Counted from the stretch's first letter, positions 1 to 6,929 are shown. The stretch is 8,836 bases of DNA from CALJUZ01 sp003387805 (GCA_937975235.1 CALJUZ010000115.1:1-8836), one strand, 5' to 3'. Translations and numbers: made by a program. The notes: generated from the sequence alone by a model not told the origin.

Positions 1-74
1 CGGCGCTCGCCCTTGGCCCGGACCGGGCTCGTCATTGGCTTGGGCCAGCGCTGGCCCTTGGCTCGGACCAGTTC
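1..74. repeat. GC-rich imperfect direct repeat with palindromes downstream of the ABC transporter
   Basis: A 22-bp segment at 4-25 recurs at 49-70 with 19 of 22 identical positions, offset 45 bp; the shared core is GCCCTTGGC followed by CGGACC. Between them, 42-57 is a perfect 16-bp palindrome (GGGCCAGCGCTGGCCC), and 16-28 is a near palindrome (GCCCGG, A, CCGGGC). No coding frame is convincing. On the minus strand this is the 3' flank of the exporter gene, so the hairpins might end or protect its transcript, but no T-rich run follows them. The tract may continue beyond position 1, so copy number is unknown. Seen directly; function inferred. Confidence 0.55.
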
Positions 75-1844
75 TCACCCCTCGGCCCGGGCCGCCGGTG
101 CCACGCTCTCGCCCACTTCGCCCCGCAAGTGCCCGACCTGCAGCGTGTACATCTCGTAGTAGAGCCCGCGGCGGGCCATGAGCTCGTCGTGGGTGCCCGT
201 CTCCACGATGCGGCCGCCGTCCAGGGCGACGATGAGATCGGCCTGGCGCACCATCGACAGGCGGTGCGACGTGATCAGGGTGGTCCGGCCGTGCATGAGG
301 CGCTCCAGCGTCTGCTGGATGATCCATTCGGACTCGGGCTCCACCGCCGACGTGGCCTCGTCCAGGATGAGGATGCGGGGGTCGGCCAGAAAGGCCCGGG
401 CGATGGCGATGCGCTGCCGCTGGCCGCCCGAAAGCTTGACGCCCCGCTCGCCGACGGTGGTGTCGTAGCCGTTGGGCAGGCGCTCGATGAACTCGTGGGC
501 GTTGGCCATGCGGGCGGCCTCCCGCACTTCCTCGTCGGTGGCGTCCGGGTTGGCGAAGCGGATGTTGTCGGCCACCGTGCCGCTGAAAAGCATCGTTTCC
601 TGCAGCACCATGGCCATGTGGCGGCGCAGCGAGCGCTGCTTCACCGTGCGCACGTCCCGGCCGTCCACTTTCACGGCGCCCGCCTGCGGGTCGTAGAAGC
701 GGGGCACCAGGTGCAGCAGCGTGGTCTTGCCGGCGCCGCTGGAGCCGACAAAGGCCACCGTCTTGCCGGCGGGAATTTTCAGCGACACGTCCCGCAGCAC
801 CGGCTCGTCGCCGTAGGCGAAGGTCACGTTCTCAAACTCGATGTCGCCCCGCACGCCGGCCAGCTCCACGGCCCCGGGGGCGTCCTGGACGGACTCTTCG
901 GTGTCCAGCAGCTCGAACACGCGGGTGCCCGCGGCCGCGGCCCGCTGCAGGAGCTCGTTGACGGTGGCCAGCGTGTCCACGGGGCTGTACAGCTGCCACC
1001 AGTAGCCGCGGTAGGCCACCAGCCCGCCGATGGTGAACGTGCCCCGCACGACGAACCAGGCGCCGAGGCCGATCATGACGACGCTGCTCAGAAACCCGAT
1101 GAACTGAATGCCGGGCAGAAAAGTGGTGCGGGCGTTGATGGCCCGGTCCTGCTCGCGGAGGTACTCGGCGTTGGTGGCGCGGAAGCCTTCCATGGCCTGG
1201 TCCTCACGGGCAAAGGCCTTGATGACCAGGTGCCCCAGCAGGTTTTCCTGCAGCTGCGCGGACACGTCGCCCAGGCGGTCGCGCACCCGCCGGTACAGCG
1301 CCTTGACCCGCCGGTTGAAGACGCGGACCAGCAGGAACACCACGGCCAGCGGCACCAGCGTGGTCGCGCCGACGACCGGGTGGATGGCCAAAATGGCGGT
1401 GACGACCACGGCAAACCGCAGGAACGCGCTGAGCACCTGGTCGATGCCCTGAATGACGGCCTGCTGCATGGCGTCGATGTCGTTCATGGCCCGGGAGAGC
1501 AGGTCGCCGCTGCGGTTTTCATGGTGAAAGGCCACCGACTGGCGCTGCAGCTTTTCGTACACGGCCAGGCGCAAGTCGACGACGAAGCGCTGGCCCACCT
1601 TCTCCAGCAAGTTGCGGTGCAGCGCCGACAGGGCGGTGCCCAGAAGGTGCACGCCGATCATGGCGCCCAGCGCGGGCAGCAGCATGTCGATCCGGCCGTT
1701 GAGCGCCACCTCGTCGGTGATGAACATCCACACCAGCGGATGAAACAGCGTCAGCGGAACGGACACCACGAGGGCGCCGAGCCCGATGGCCAGTTGTTTG
1801 CTGTACGGTTTCAAAAACGGGATGATCCGCCGAAAAACGGGCAA
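75..1844 (-). CDS. ABC exporter half-transporter (fused membrane and ATPase domains)
   Basis: This 589-residue inner-membrane protein has the usual length and order of a type-I ABC exporter half (MsbA/BmrA/MdlB-like). About six hydrophobic helices span residues 17-290 and an ATPase domain covers about 335-570. Visible motifs are Walker A GSSGAGKTT (367-375), Q-loop Gln415, signature LSGGQRQ (471-477), Walker B ILILDE (491-496) with catalytic Glu496, and switch His527, so it should hydrolyse ATP. The D-loop reads SAVEPES where SALD is usual. It must dimerise; no partner gene is visible, so it is a homodimer or pairs with a product encoded outside the window. The start is TTG, preceded by GGGGG seven bases upstream, with an in-frame TGA two codons before it. 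Its start lies 29 bp after the ALDH stop on the same strand, which suggests co-transcription. The substrate cannot be predicted (drug, lipid or peptide are all possible). Confidence 0.93.
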   Translation of the reverse strand: MPVFRRIIPFLKPYSKQLAIGLGALVVSVPLTLFHPLVWMFITDEVALNGRIDMLLPALGAMIGVHLLGTALSALHRNLLEKVGQRFVVDLRLAVYEKLQRQSVAFHHENRSGDLLSRAMNDIDAMQQAVIQGIDQVLSAFLRFAVVVTAILAIHPVVGATTLVPLAVVFLLVRVFNRRVKALYRRVRDRLGDVSAQLQENLLGHLVIKAFAREDQAMEGFRATNAEYLREQDRAINARTTFLPGIQFIGFLSSVVMIGLGAWFVVRGTFTIGGLVAYRGYWWQLYSPVDTLATVNELLQRAAAAGTRVFELLDTEESVQDAPGAVELAGVRGDIEFENVTFAYGDEPVLRDVSLKIPAGKTVAFVGSSGAGKTTLLHLVPRFYDPQAGAVKVDGRDVRTVKQRSLRRHMAMVLQETMLFSGTVADNIRFANPDATDEEVREAARMANAHEFIERLPNGYDTTVGERGVKLSGGQRQRIAIARAFLADPRILILDEATSAVEPESEWIIQQTLERLMHGRTTLITSHRLSMVRQADLIVALDGGRIVETGTHDELMARRGLYYEMYTLQVGHLRGEVGESVAPAARAEG

Positions 1845-1873
1845 CGTTCAACCCCCAATCGCGGCGGCGCGCC

Positions 1874-4351
1874 TCACTCCCCGTACGGGATCCAAATGTT
1901 TTTGATTTGCGTCGCGTGCCACAAGAACTCCCGGCCTGCGCCTTGCACCGGATCGAACCAGTCCCGGGCCCGCCCGTGGCTGACCCACGTGCGCTTCAGG
2001 TTGCCGGCGGAGGCCCGCTCCACCATGGCGCTGCCTTCGGCGGTGCCGAAATACCAGACGGCGTCCACGTCGTCGTGTTCGGCCAGCACTTGGACCAGGG
2101 CGTCCCGGGCGCCGGTGACGATGTTGATGACGCCGCCGGGCACGTCCGACGTGTCGAATACCTGGTACAGGTCCGTGGCCGCCAGCGGGTGCGGTTCCGA
2201 CGGCACGACGACCACGGTGTTGCCCATGGCGACGGCCGGCGCCACCAGCGAAACAAAGGCCAAAAGCGGCCGCTCGTCGGGGCAGCCGATGCCGATGACG
2301 CCCATGGGCTCGGGCACGGCCAGGGTCACGTGGCGGCCCAGGGTCCGGTGCACGGCGCCGTCGTATTTGTCGGCCCAGGCGGCGTATTCGAACCAGCGCT
2401 CGACGGCCGCGTCGACTTCCGCGTACGCTTCGCTTTCGGAGCAGCCCGTCATGGCCGCCAGCCGCCCGGCGAATTCGTCCCGGCGCACCGCCAGGTTTTC
2501 GCCGACGTAATAGAGAACCTGCGCCCGCTGGTGGCCCGACATGGCCCGCCAGCCGCCGGCTTTGTGGGCGGCTTCCACGGCGTTGCGGATGTCCTTGCGG
2601 TTGCCTTCGCCCACTTCACCTACCAGCCGGCCGCCGGGCCCGTGGATGCGGCGGGTGTAGCCGCCGTCGGGCCGGGTCTGCCGGCCGCCGATGTACATTT
2701 TCGGCGTGCGGTCGATGCCCGGCGCCTCGCCGGCGGCCTCGGCCCCGTCCGCGTCGGGCCCGGCGCCGGGCGAACCGTTGGCCGCCGCCCTCGCGGCCGG
2801 CGTTTCGCCGTCGGCCGGGCCCGACGGACTGGTCGGACCGGCCGGACCGGCCGTGCCGCCCGTGCCGGCCGCCGCGGCGCGGCGCTGCCACGCGGGCCGC
2901 AAATACTCGAACATGCCCTCCCGGCCGCCTTCGCGCCCGAAGCCGCTCTCTTTGTACCCGCCGAAGCCCGCGGCCGCGTCAAACAAATTGGTGGAGTTGA
3001 TCCACACTACGCCTGCTTGCACCTTGGCGGCCACGTCCAGGGCCAGGTTGATGTTTTCCGTCCAGATGCTGGCGGCCAGGCCGTAGGTCGTGTTGTTGGC
3101 CAGCTCCACCGCCTCGACGGGCGTGCGGAACGTCATGCTGACCAGCACCGGGCCGAAAATTTCCACCTGGGCCACGGTCGATGCCGGCGACACGCCGGTC
3201 AGGAGCGTGGGCGGGTAGAAGCAGCCCGCCTCGGGCTTGGACCACGCCGGCTGCCACAGCACGGCGCCTTCCTCCTGGCCTTTGGCGACCAGCTTTTCAA
3301 TGCGCTCCAGCTGCACCGGCGCGACGATGGCGCCCACGTCGATGGATTTGTCCAGCGGATCGCCGACGCGCAGCGTTTCCATGCGCCGCTTCAGCTTCTC
3401 GATGAACGGGCGCTCCACGGACTCCTGCACCAGCAGGCGCGAGCCCGCGCAGCACACTTGCCCCTGATTGAACCAAATCGAGTCCACCACGCCTTCGACG
3501 GCGCTGTCCAGGTCCGCGTCGTCGAAGACGATGAAGGGCGACTTGCCGCCCAGCTCCAGCGTCAGCGATTTGCCGCTGCCGGCGGTCTTCTCCCGGATGA
3601 GCCGGCCCACTTCGGTGGAACCGGTGAAGGCCACTTTGTCGATGCCTTCGTGAGCGACGATGAGCTCGCCGACGCGGCCGTCGCCGGTGACGATGTTGAG
3701 GACGCCCGGCGGGAGCCCCGCCTGCTCGCACAGCTCGGCGAAGGCCAGCGCGGTCAGCGACGTGTACTCCGCGGGCTTCAGCACCACCGTGTTGCCCGCG
3801 GCCAGCGCCGGCGCGACTTTCCACGCCAGCATGAGCAGCGGGAAGTTCCACGGGATGATCTGCCCGACCACGCCCACGGGCTCGTACCCGGGAAATTCCT
3901 TTTCCAAAAGCTGGGCCCAGCCGGTGTGGTGGTAGAAATGCCGGGCCGCCAGCGGGATGTCGATGTCCCGGGTTTCCCGGATGGGTTTGCCGTTGTCCAG
4001 CGTCTCCAGCACGGCCAGGAACCGGGCGTGCTTCTGGATCAGGCGGGCCAGCGCGTACAGATAGCGGGCCCGCTGGTGGCCCGAGCGGGCGGCCCACTCC
4101 GGCGCCGCGGCCCGGGCCGCGGCCACCGCGTCGTCCACGTCCCGGGGCCGGGCCTGCACGATGTGGGCCAGCGTTTCGCCGGTGGCGGGGTTGACCGACG
4201 GAAACGTCTCCGCGTCCTGGGGCCGGCGCCACTGGCCGCCGATGTACAGGCCCAGCCGGTCCCGCCGCTCTTCGAGCCAGCGGCGCACGGCGTCGTCGGC
4301 CTCCCGGTTCGTTCCGTACTCCAATGTCTCCATGATGCGGCTGATTTCCAT
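1874..4351 (-). CDS. ALDH16-type two-domain aldehyde dehydrogenase
   Basis: This 825-residue protein carries a complete NAD-dependent aldehyde dehydrogenase (about 35-490) and a second ALDH-like domain (about 552-825). The first has IPWNFP (166-171, oxyanion Asn169), cofactor Lys192, FTGSTEVG (242-249), general base Glu266 in LELGGKS, nucleophile Cys300 in FNQGQVCCAGSR and Glu397 in EIFGPV, so it should be active. The second aligns with the nucleotide-binding half only: the Asn motif is replaced near GCPDERP (689-695), the Lys and ELGGK motifs are lost, and no Cys segment exists; it ends in an oligomerisation-like strand (IKNIWIPYGE). This matches ALDH16, whose extra C-terminal domain is a Rossmann fold with a beta-flap that mimics a dimer partner. 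An Ala/Gly/Pro linker (about 491-548) joins the two. ATG at 4351 was chosen because GAGG precedes it and homology begins just after; the open frame continues to 4888 but overlaps deoC. Likely role: oxidising acetaldehyde made by DeoC. Confidence 0.9.
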   Translation of the reverse strand: MEISRIMETLEYGTNREADDAVRRWLEERRDRLGLYIGGQWRRPQDAETFPSVNPATGETLAHIVQARPRDVDDAVAAARAAAPEWAARSGHQRARYLYALARLIQKHARFLAVLETLDNGKPIRETRDIDIPLAARHFYHHTGWAQLLEKEFPGYEPVGVVGQIIPWNFPLLMLAWKVAPALAAGNTVVLKPAEYTSLTALAFAELCEQAGLPPGVLNIVTGDGRVGELIVAHEGIDKVAFTGSTEVGRLIREKTAGSGKSLTLELGGKSPFIVFDDADLDSAVEGVVDSIWFNQGQVCCAGSRLLVQESVERPFIEKLKRRMETLRVGDPLDKSIDVGAIVAPVQLERIEKLVAKGQEEGAVLWQPAWSKPEAGCFYPPTLLTGVSPASTVAQVEIFGPVLVSMTFRTPVEAVELANNTTYGLAASIWTENINLALDVAAKVQAGVVWINSTNLFDAAAGFGGYKESGFGREGGREGMFEYLRPAWQRRAAAAGTGGTAGPAGPTSPSGPADGETPAARAAANGSPGAGPDADGAEAAGEAPGIDRTPKMYIGGRQTRPDGGYTRRIHGPGGRLVGEVGEGNRKDIRNAVEAAHKAGGWRAMSGHQRAQVLYYVGENLAVRRDEFAGRLAAMTGCSESEAYAEVDAAVERWFEYAAWADKYDGAVHRTLGRHVTLAVPEPMGVIGIGCPDERPLLAFVSLVAPAVAMGNTVVVVPSEPHPLAATDLYQVFDTSDVPGGVINIVTGARDALVQVLAEHDDVDAVWYFGTAEGSAMVERASAGNLKRTWVSHGRARDWFDPVQGAGREFLWHATQIKNIWIPYGE
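2826..2870. repeat. 9-bp tandem repeat encoding the ALDH inter-domain linker
   Basis: Five consecutive 9-bp units fill this stretch. Two are identical (GGACCGGCC at 2835-2843 and 2844-2852); the others are variants (GGACTGGTC, GTGCCGCCC, GTGCCGGCC). On the minus strand they encode tripeptide variants such as GPA, GPT and GTA within the flexible linker of the two-domain dehydrogenase. Because each unit is three codons, gain or loss of a copy leaves the frame intact. Seen directly; expansion by slippage is inferred. Confidence 0.7.
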
Positions 4352-4473
4352 CGCCTTCGCCTCGCTTTGCGTGGGTGCGGCCGCCGTCCCGGCCAGGGCT
4401 GCCGTCCGTTTCCTCGGCGGCGACGACTCGGCGCGCCCGGCGGGCGCCCGTGGTCGGTCTCGTTCCTCGGCGC
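4352..4473. other. deoC-ALDH intergenic spacer with a short GC hairpin
   Basis: The 122 bp between the deoC stop (CTA on the plus strand at 4474-4476) and the ALDH start hold the ALDH ribosome-binding site and a 6-bp inverted repeat, GCGCCC/GGGCGC, with a 3-nt loop at 4433-4447. No T-run follows, so it is not a convincing terminator and read-through from deoC into the dehydrogenase gene is plausible. No separate small gene is evident. Confidence 0.4.
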
Positions 4474-5619
4474 CTATCCCATGGGATGCCGGTGCGCGGC
4501 CGAGTAGCGGCCCGTCACGTAGTGTTCCAGCTGCCGCTCGATGTCGGTGAGAAGGCCGCTGGCGCCGAAGCGGAACAGCCCCGGCTGCAGCCAGTCGTCG
4601 CCCAGCTCTTCTTTCATGAGAATCATCCACGCCAGGGCGTCTTTGGCCGTGCGGATGCCGCCCGCGGGCTTGAAGCCCACGGTGTAGCCGGTGCGTTCCA
4701 TGTACGTGCGCAACGCCCGCACCATGACCAGCCCGATGGGCAGCGTCGCGTTGACGGCCTCTTTGCCGGTAGACGTCTTGATGAAGTCCGCGCCCGCCAT
4801 CATGGCGATCAGGCTGGCCCGGGCCACGTTGCGCAGGGTGCCCAGCTCCCCCGCGGCGATGATGGCTTTTAAGTGCGCCTCGCCGCACGCCCGCTTGAAG
4901 GCCCGCACTTCGTCGTAGAGCGCCTGCCAGTTGCCCGTCAGCACGTGGCGGCGGGAGATGACGATGTCAATCTCCTTGGCGCCGGCGTCCACCGAGGCGT
5001 GAATTTCGTCAATGCGCTGCGCCAGCGGGCTGAGGCCCGCGGGGAAGCCCGCGGAGACGGCCGCGACGGGAATGCCCGTGCCCCGCAGCGCCCGCACGGC
5101 GTCGTCCACGAACTCGTGCCACGTGCACACCGCGGCGGTGGTGATGCCGCGGCCGCCCACGCCCAGGGCGTCCAGAATGTCCTGGCGCACGGGCTGCTTC
5201 GCCTTGGCGCACAGGCGGCGAACCCGCCCGGGGGTGTCGTCGCCGTTCAGCGTCGTCAGGTCGATGAGCTCCACGGCCCGCAGCAGCCACGCGGCCTGCC
5301 ATTCCTTCTTGACGCCGCGGCGGGTCGTCAGCGTGGCCGCCCGCCGCTCCACCGCGCTGCGGTTGACCCGCACGTCGGCGATCCAGTCCAGGTCCAGGGG
5401 GATGCCCGGGTTGTGGGGGAGTTTCCGCGCCGCGGCGCCGGGGGTGGGCCCGTCCGCCGGGGACGCGGCGGGGGCTTGGCCGGGGCCGCCCTCCGCCGTC
5501 CTCGCCGTCTTCGCCGACTTCGCCGCCCTCGCCGTTTTCGCCGCGGCCGCTCCGGACGGGCCGGCGGTGTGGCCCGGCTCCTGCGCCGCGGTCTGTTTTG
5601 CGATGTCGGATTTCGCCAT
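4474..5619 (-). CDS. deoC: Deoxyribose-phosphate aldolase, long DERA-like form
   Basis: A cytosolic class-I aldolase that cleaves 2-deoxy-D-ribose-5-phosphate to glyceraldehyde-3-phosphate and acetaldehyde. The 381-residue product has the Schiff-base lysine in FIKTSTGKE (Lys281), the second active-site lysine in GFKPAGGI (Lys317) and the catalytic Asp in EIDIVI (Asp218). The core (about 105-381) resembles vertebrate DERA (about 318 aa) more than the short bacterial enzymes (about 220-260 aa), for example in IDLTTLNGDDT, RRLCAKAKQP, GEAHLK, EELGDDWL and the C-terminal TGRYSAAH. Residues 1-65 are an Ala/Lys/Pro-rich low-complexity extension outside the normal fold. The start ATG at 5619 follows an excellent GGAGGTGG with a 5-nt gap; the frame stays open to 5754 but that upstream part looks non-coding. 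It is the first gene of the leftward block, so its leader probably controls the ALDH gene too. Confidence 0.95.
   Translation of the reverse strand: MAKSDIAKQTAAQEPGHTAGPSGAAAAKTARAAKSAKTARTAEGGPGQAPAASPADGPTPGAAARKLPHNPGIPLDLDWIADVRVNRSAVERRAATLTTRRGVKKEWQAAWLLRAVELIDLTTLNGDDTPGRVRRLCAKAKQPVRQDILDALGVGGRGITTAAVCTWHEFVDDAVRALRGTGIPVAAVSAGFPAGLSPLAQRIDEIHASVDAGAKEIDIVISRRHVLTGNWQALYDEVRAFKRACGEAHLKAIIAAGELGTLRNVARASLIAMMAGADFIKTSTGKEAVNATLPIGLVMVRALRTYMERTGYTVGFKPAGGIRTAKDALAWMILMKEELGDDWLQPGLFRFGASGLLTDIERQLEHYVTGRYSAAHRHPMG
5492..5545. repeat. 9-bp tandem repeat encoding the Ala/Lys-rich DeoC extension
   Basis: Six consecutive 9-bp units share the core TCGCCG with variable flanks (CTCGCCGTC at 5501-5509, TTCGCCGAC at 5510-5518, TTCGCCGCC at 5519-5527, and so on). 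On the minus strand they encode repeating tripeptides of the type x-Ala-Lys/Arg (AAK, TAR, SAK) in the DeoC N-terminal extension. The unit length equals that of the repeat in the neighbouring ALDH linker, although the sequence differs. Confidence 0.75.
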
Positions 5620-5638
5620 GTTGGCCACCTCCAGGCCG

Positions 5639-5664
5639 GGACGGCCTTCCGTCGCCGGCCGTCC
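5639..5664 (-). promoter_or_regulatory. 8-bp inverted repeat just upstream of the deoC ribosome-binding site
   Basis: GGACGGCC at 5639-5646 and GGCCGTCC at 5657-5664 are perfect inverse complements around a 10-nt spacer. In the deoC leader this forms a GC-rich hairpin ending about 6 nt before GGAGGTGG. It may be a regulator operator, or a leader hairpin affecting translation. The ribosome-binding site itself lies between GGCC and GGCC, a further weak 4-bp pairing. Seen directly; function inferred. Confidence 0.45.
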
Positions 5665-5683
5665 TACCAAAACTGTTTCCTCT

Positions 5684-5741
5684 GACGGCGGCACTCTCCT
5701 GCCCGCGCGCAACCACATCCGCACGACAGGAAGCCGCCGTC
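5684..5741. promoter_or_regulatory. Long imperfect inverted repeat (9-bp outer plus 5-bp inner arms)
   Basis: GACGGCGGC at 5684-5692 pairs perfectly with GCCGCCGTC at 5733-5741. Inside it, TCCTG at 5697-5701 pairs with CAGGA at 5727-5731. The result is an imperfect stem with a 25-nt loop, upstream of the DUF418 gene and about 65 bp from the deoC start. It could be an operator for a dimeric repressor or a structured leader. High GC raises the chance of random pairing, so the functional call is tentative. Confidence 0.4.
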
Positions 5742-5778
5742 GCGCCGCCAACACTACAGACAGCGAAGGAGATTCGAC

Positions 5779-6924
5779 ATGGAAGCTTCAACGGCCAAGG
5801 AGCGCATCCATACGCTGGACGTCATCCGCGGCGCGGCCGTGTTCGGCATATTGCTGGTCAATATGCGGTTTTTCAGCTCGTCGCTGGAAGTCTTGCGGTG
5901 GCGCCTGTCCCGCTGGCCCGAGTGGTGGAACGCGGCCGCCGAGCTGTTCATCGACGTGTTCGTGGCCGGCCGGTTCCTGTGCATCTTCGCCTTCTTGTTC
6001 GGCTACGGCATGATCATGATGCAGGAGCGGGCGGAGGCGGCGGGGCGGCCCTTCGCCCGCATCTACGCCCGGCGGCTGGCCGCGTTGGCCGTGTTCGGTC
6101 TCATCCACGGGTTGTTCATCTGGTTCGGCGACGTTTTGTTTCACTATGCCGTCGTCGGTTTTCTGCTGCTGGCGTTTCGCCGGGCGGAGCCGGGCCGGCT
6201 GCTGGCGTGGGCCGTGGGGCTGATGTCCCTTTTGCCCATGCTGGTGCTGCTGGCGTCGCTGGCGGGAGGCCCGGCGCTTCCGCTCGTGCCGGCCCCGGAT
6301 GTGCAGGCCCGCATCGCCTTGGACGAAGCCGTTTATTCGGGCGGTACCTACGCCGAAATCCAGCGCCTGCGGGTCCGGGACTGGATCGATTCAGCATTTA
6401 CCCACATCACGTACTACCCGCACCTGCTGGGCTTGTTTCTGCTCGGCGCCTACTTCGCCCGGGCGGGCCTGCTGCATGACGTGCGGGCGAACCGCGCCCT
6501 GCTGGTGCGGCTCGCGTGGCGGGTGGGCGCCGCTGCAGCGGCCGTGACCGCCGCCTACGCCTGGGCGCCGGCGTTTTCGTACGTTGCCGGCGGCCCGGTG
6601 GTGGGCTTGTTCTACATCCTCGTCCTCGGCATTCTCATGACACATCCGGTCTGGGAGCGCCGGCTGCGGCGGCTGGCCCCCGTGGGCCGCATGGCGTTTA
6701 CCAACTACATCGCCCAGTCGGTGGTGTGCACGCTCGTCTTTTACGGCTACGGTCTCGGCCTGTACGGGCGGGTGGGGCCGCTGGCGGCCACGGCGGGGGC
6801 GGTGGCTCTCTACGCCTTGCAGGCCGCGGCCAGCCGGGCGTGGCTGAGGCGCTTTCCGGCGGGACCGCTGGAGCGGCTGTGGCGGCGGGTGACGTACGGG
6901 CCGGAGGCGCACCGGAAATCGTGA
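5779..6924 (+). CDS. DUF418 (YeiB-like) multi-pass membrane protein
   Basis: This 381-residue integral membrane protein has about ten hydrophobic segments, roughly at 15-33, 57-80, 98-117, 119-133, 141-161, 211-229, 247-263, 270-287, 308-328 and 334-350. It shows family landmarks of the DUF418/YeiB group: the N-terminal LDVIRGAAVFGILLVNM (13-29), FLFGYG (72-77), GLIHGLF (107-113), GRMAFTNYIAQS (303-314) and GPLERLWRRVTYG (362-374). The family is related to acyltransferase-like membrane proteins, but the reaction and substrate are not established. The ATG start has AAGGAG with a 7-nt gap. It is divergent from deoC and followed 89 bp later by udk. It may share control with the deoC block through the common upstream region, but a functional link is unproven. 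Confidence 0.9.
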   Translation: MEASTAKERIHTLDVIRGAAVFGILLVNMRFFSSSLEVLRWRLSRWPEWWNAAAELFIDVFVAGRFLCIFAFLFGYGMIMMQERAEAAGRPFARIYARRLAALAVFGLIHGLFIWFGDVLFHYAVVGFLLLAFRRAEPGRLLAWAVGLMSLLPMLVLLASLAGGPALPLVPAPDVQARIALDEAVYSGGTYAEIQRLRVRDWIDSAFTHITYYPHLLGLFLLGAYFARAGLLHDVRANRALLVRLAWRVGAAAAAVTAAYAWAPAFSYVAGGPVVGLFYILVLGILMTHPVWERRLRRLAPVGRMAFTNYIAQSVVCTLVFYGYGLGLYGRVGPLAATAGAVALYALQAAASRAWLRRFPAGPLERLWRRVTYGPEAHRKS

Positions 6925-6929
6925 CACTT

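Larger units (their letters stand above)
5620..5778. promoter_or_regulatory. Divergent regulatory region between deoC and the DUF418 gene
   Basis: The 159 bp between the two start codons should contain the promoters of both transcription units. I could not find a confident -35/-10 pair in either direction. It contains both ribosome-binding sites (GGAGGTGG leftward, AAGGAG at 5766-5771 rightward) and two notable inverted repeats, annotated separately. The small AT-richer pocket at 5665-5680 is the most promoter-like stretch, but this is weak. Confidence 0.5.

Noticed and set aside
129..2510. 793-codon open frame on the plus strand
   Set aside because: It is antisense to the ABC exporter and ALDH genes, is rich in His/Gly/Ala/Val with no domain, and results from high GC content removing stop codons.
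4433..4447. Intrinsic terminator between deoC and the ALDH gene
   Set aside because: It is only a 6-bp stem without a T-run; in DNA this GC-rich such stems are common.
1907..4507. 866-codon open frame on the plus strand
   Set aside because: It is antisense to the clearly homologous ALDH gene and shows no recognisable motif.
4352..4888. N-terminal extension of the ALDH frame to 4888
   Set aside because: The extra 179 codons overlap deoC in another frame and give low-complexity Arg/His/Gly sequence; ATG at 4351 has a ribosome-binding site.
1874..5619. Bacterial microcompartment locus (DeoC plus ALDH are cargo in some)
   Set aside because: No shell protein gene is in the window, and this ALDH is not of the CoA-acylating PduP/EutE type; the N-terminal tail of DeoC does not look like a typical encapsulation helix.
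5620..5754. Extension of deoC to the ATG at 5754
   Set aside because: The extra 45 codons lack a good ribosome-binding site and cover the divergent promoter region, whereas 5619 has GGAGGTGG at good spacing.
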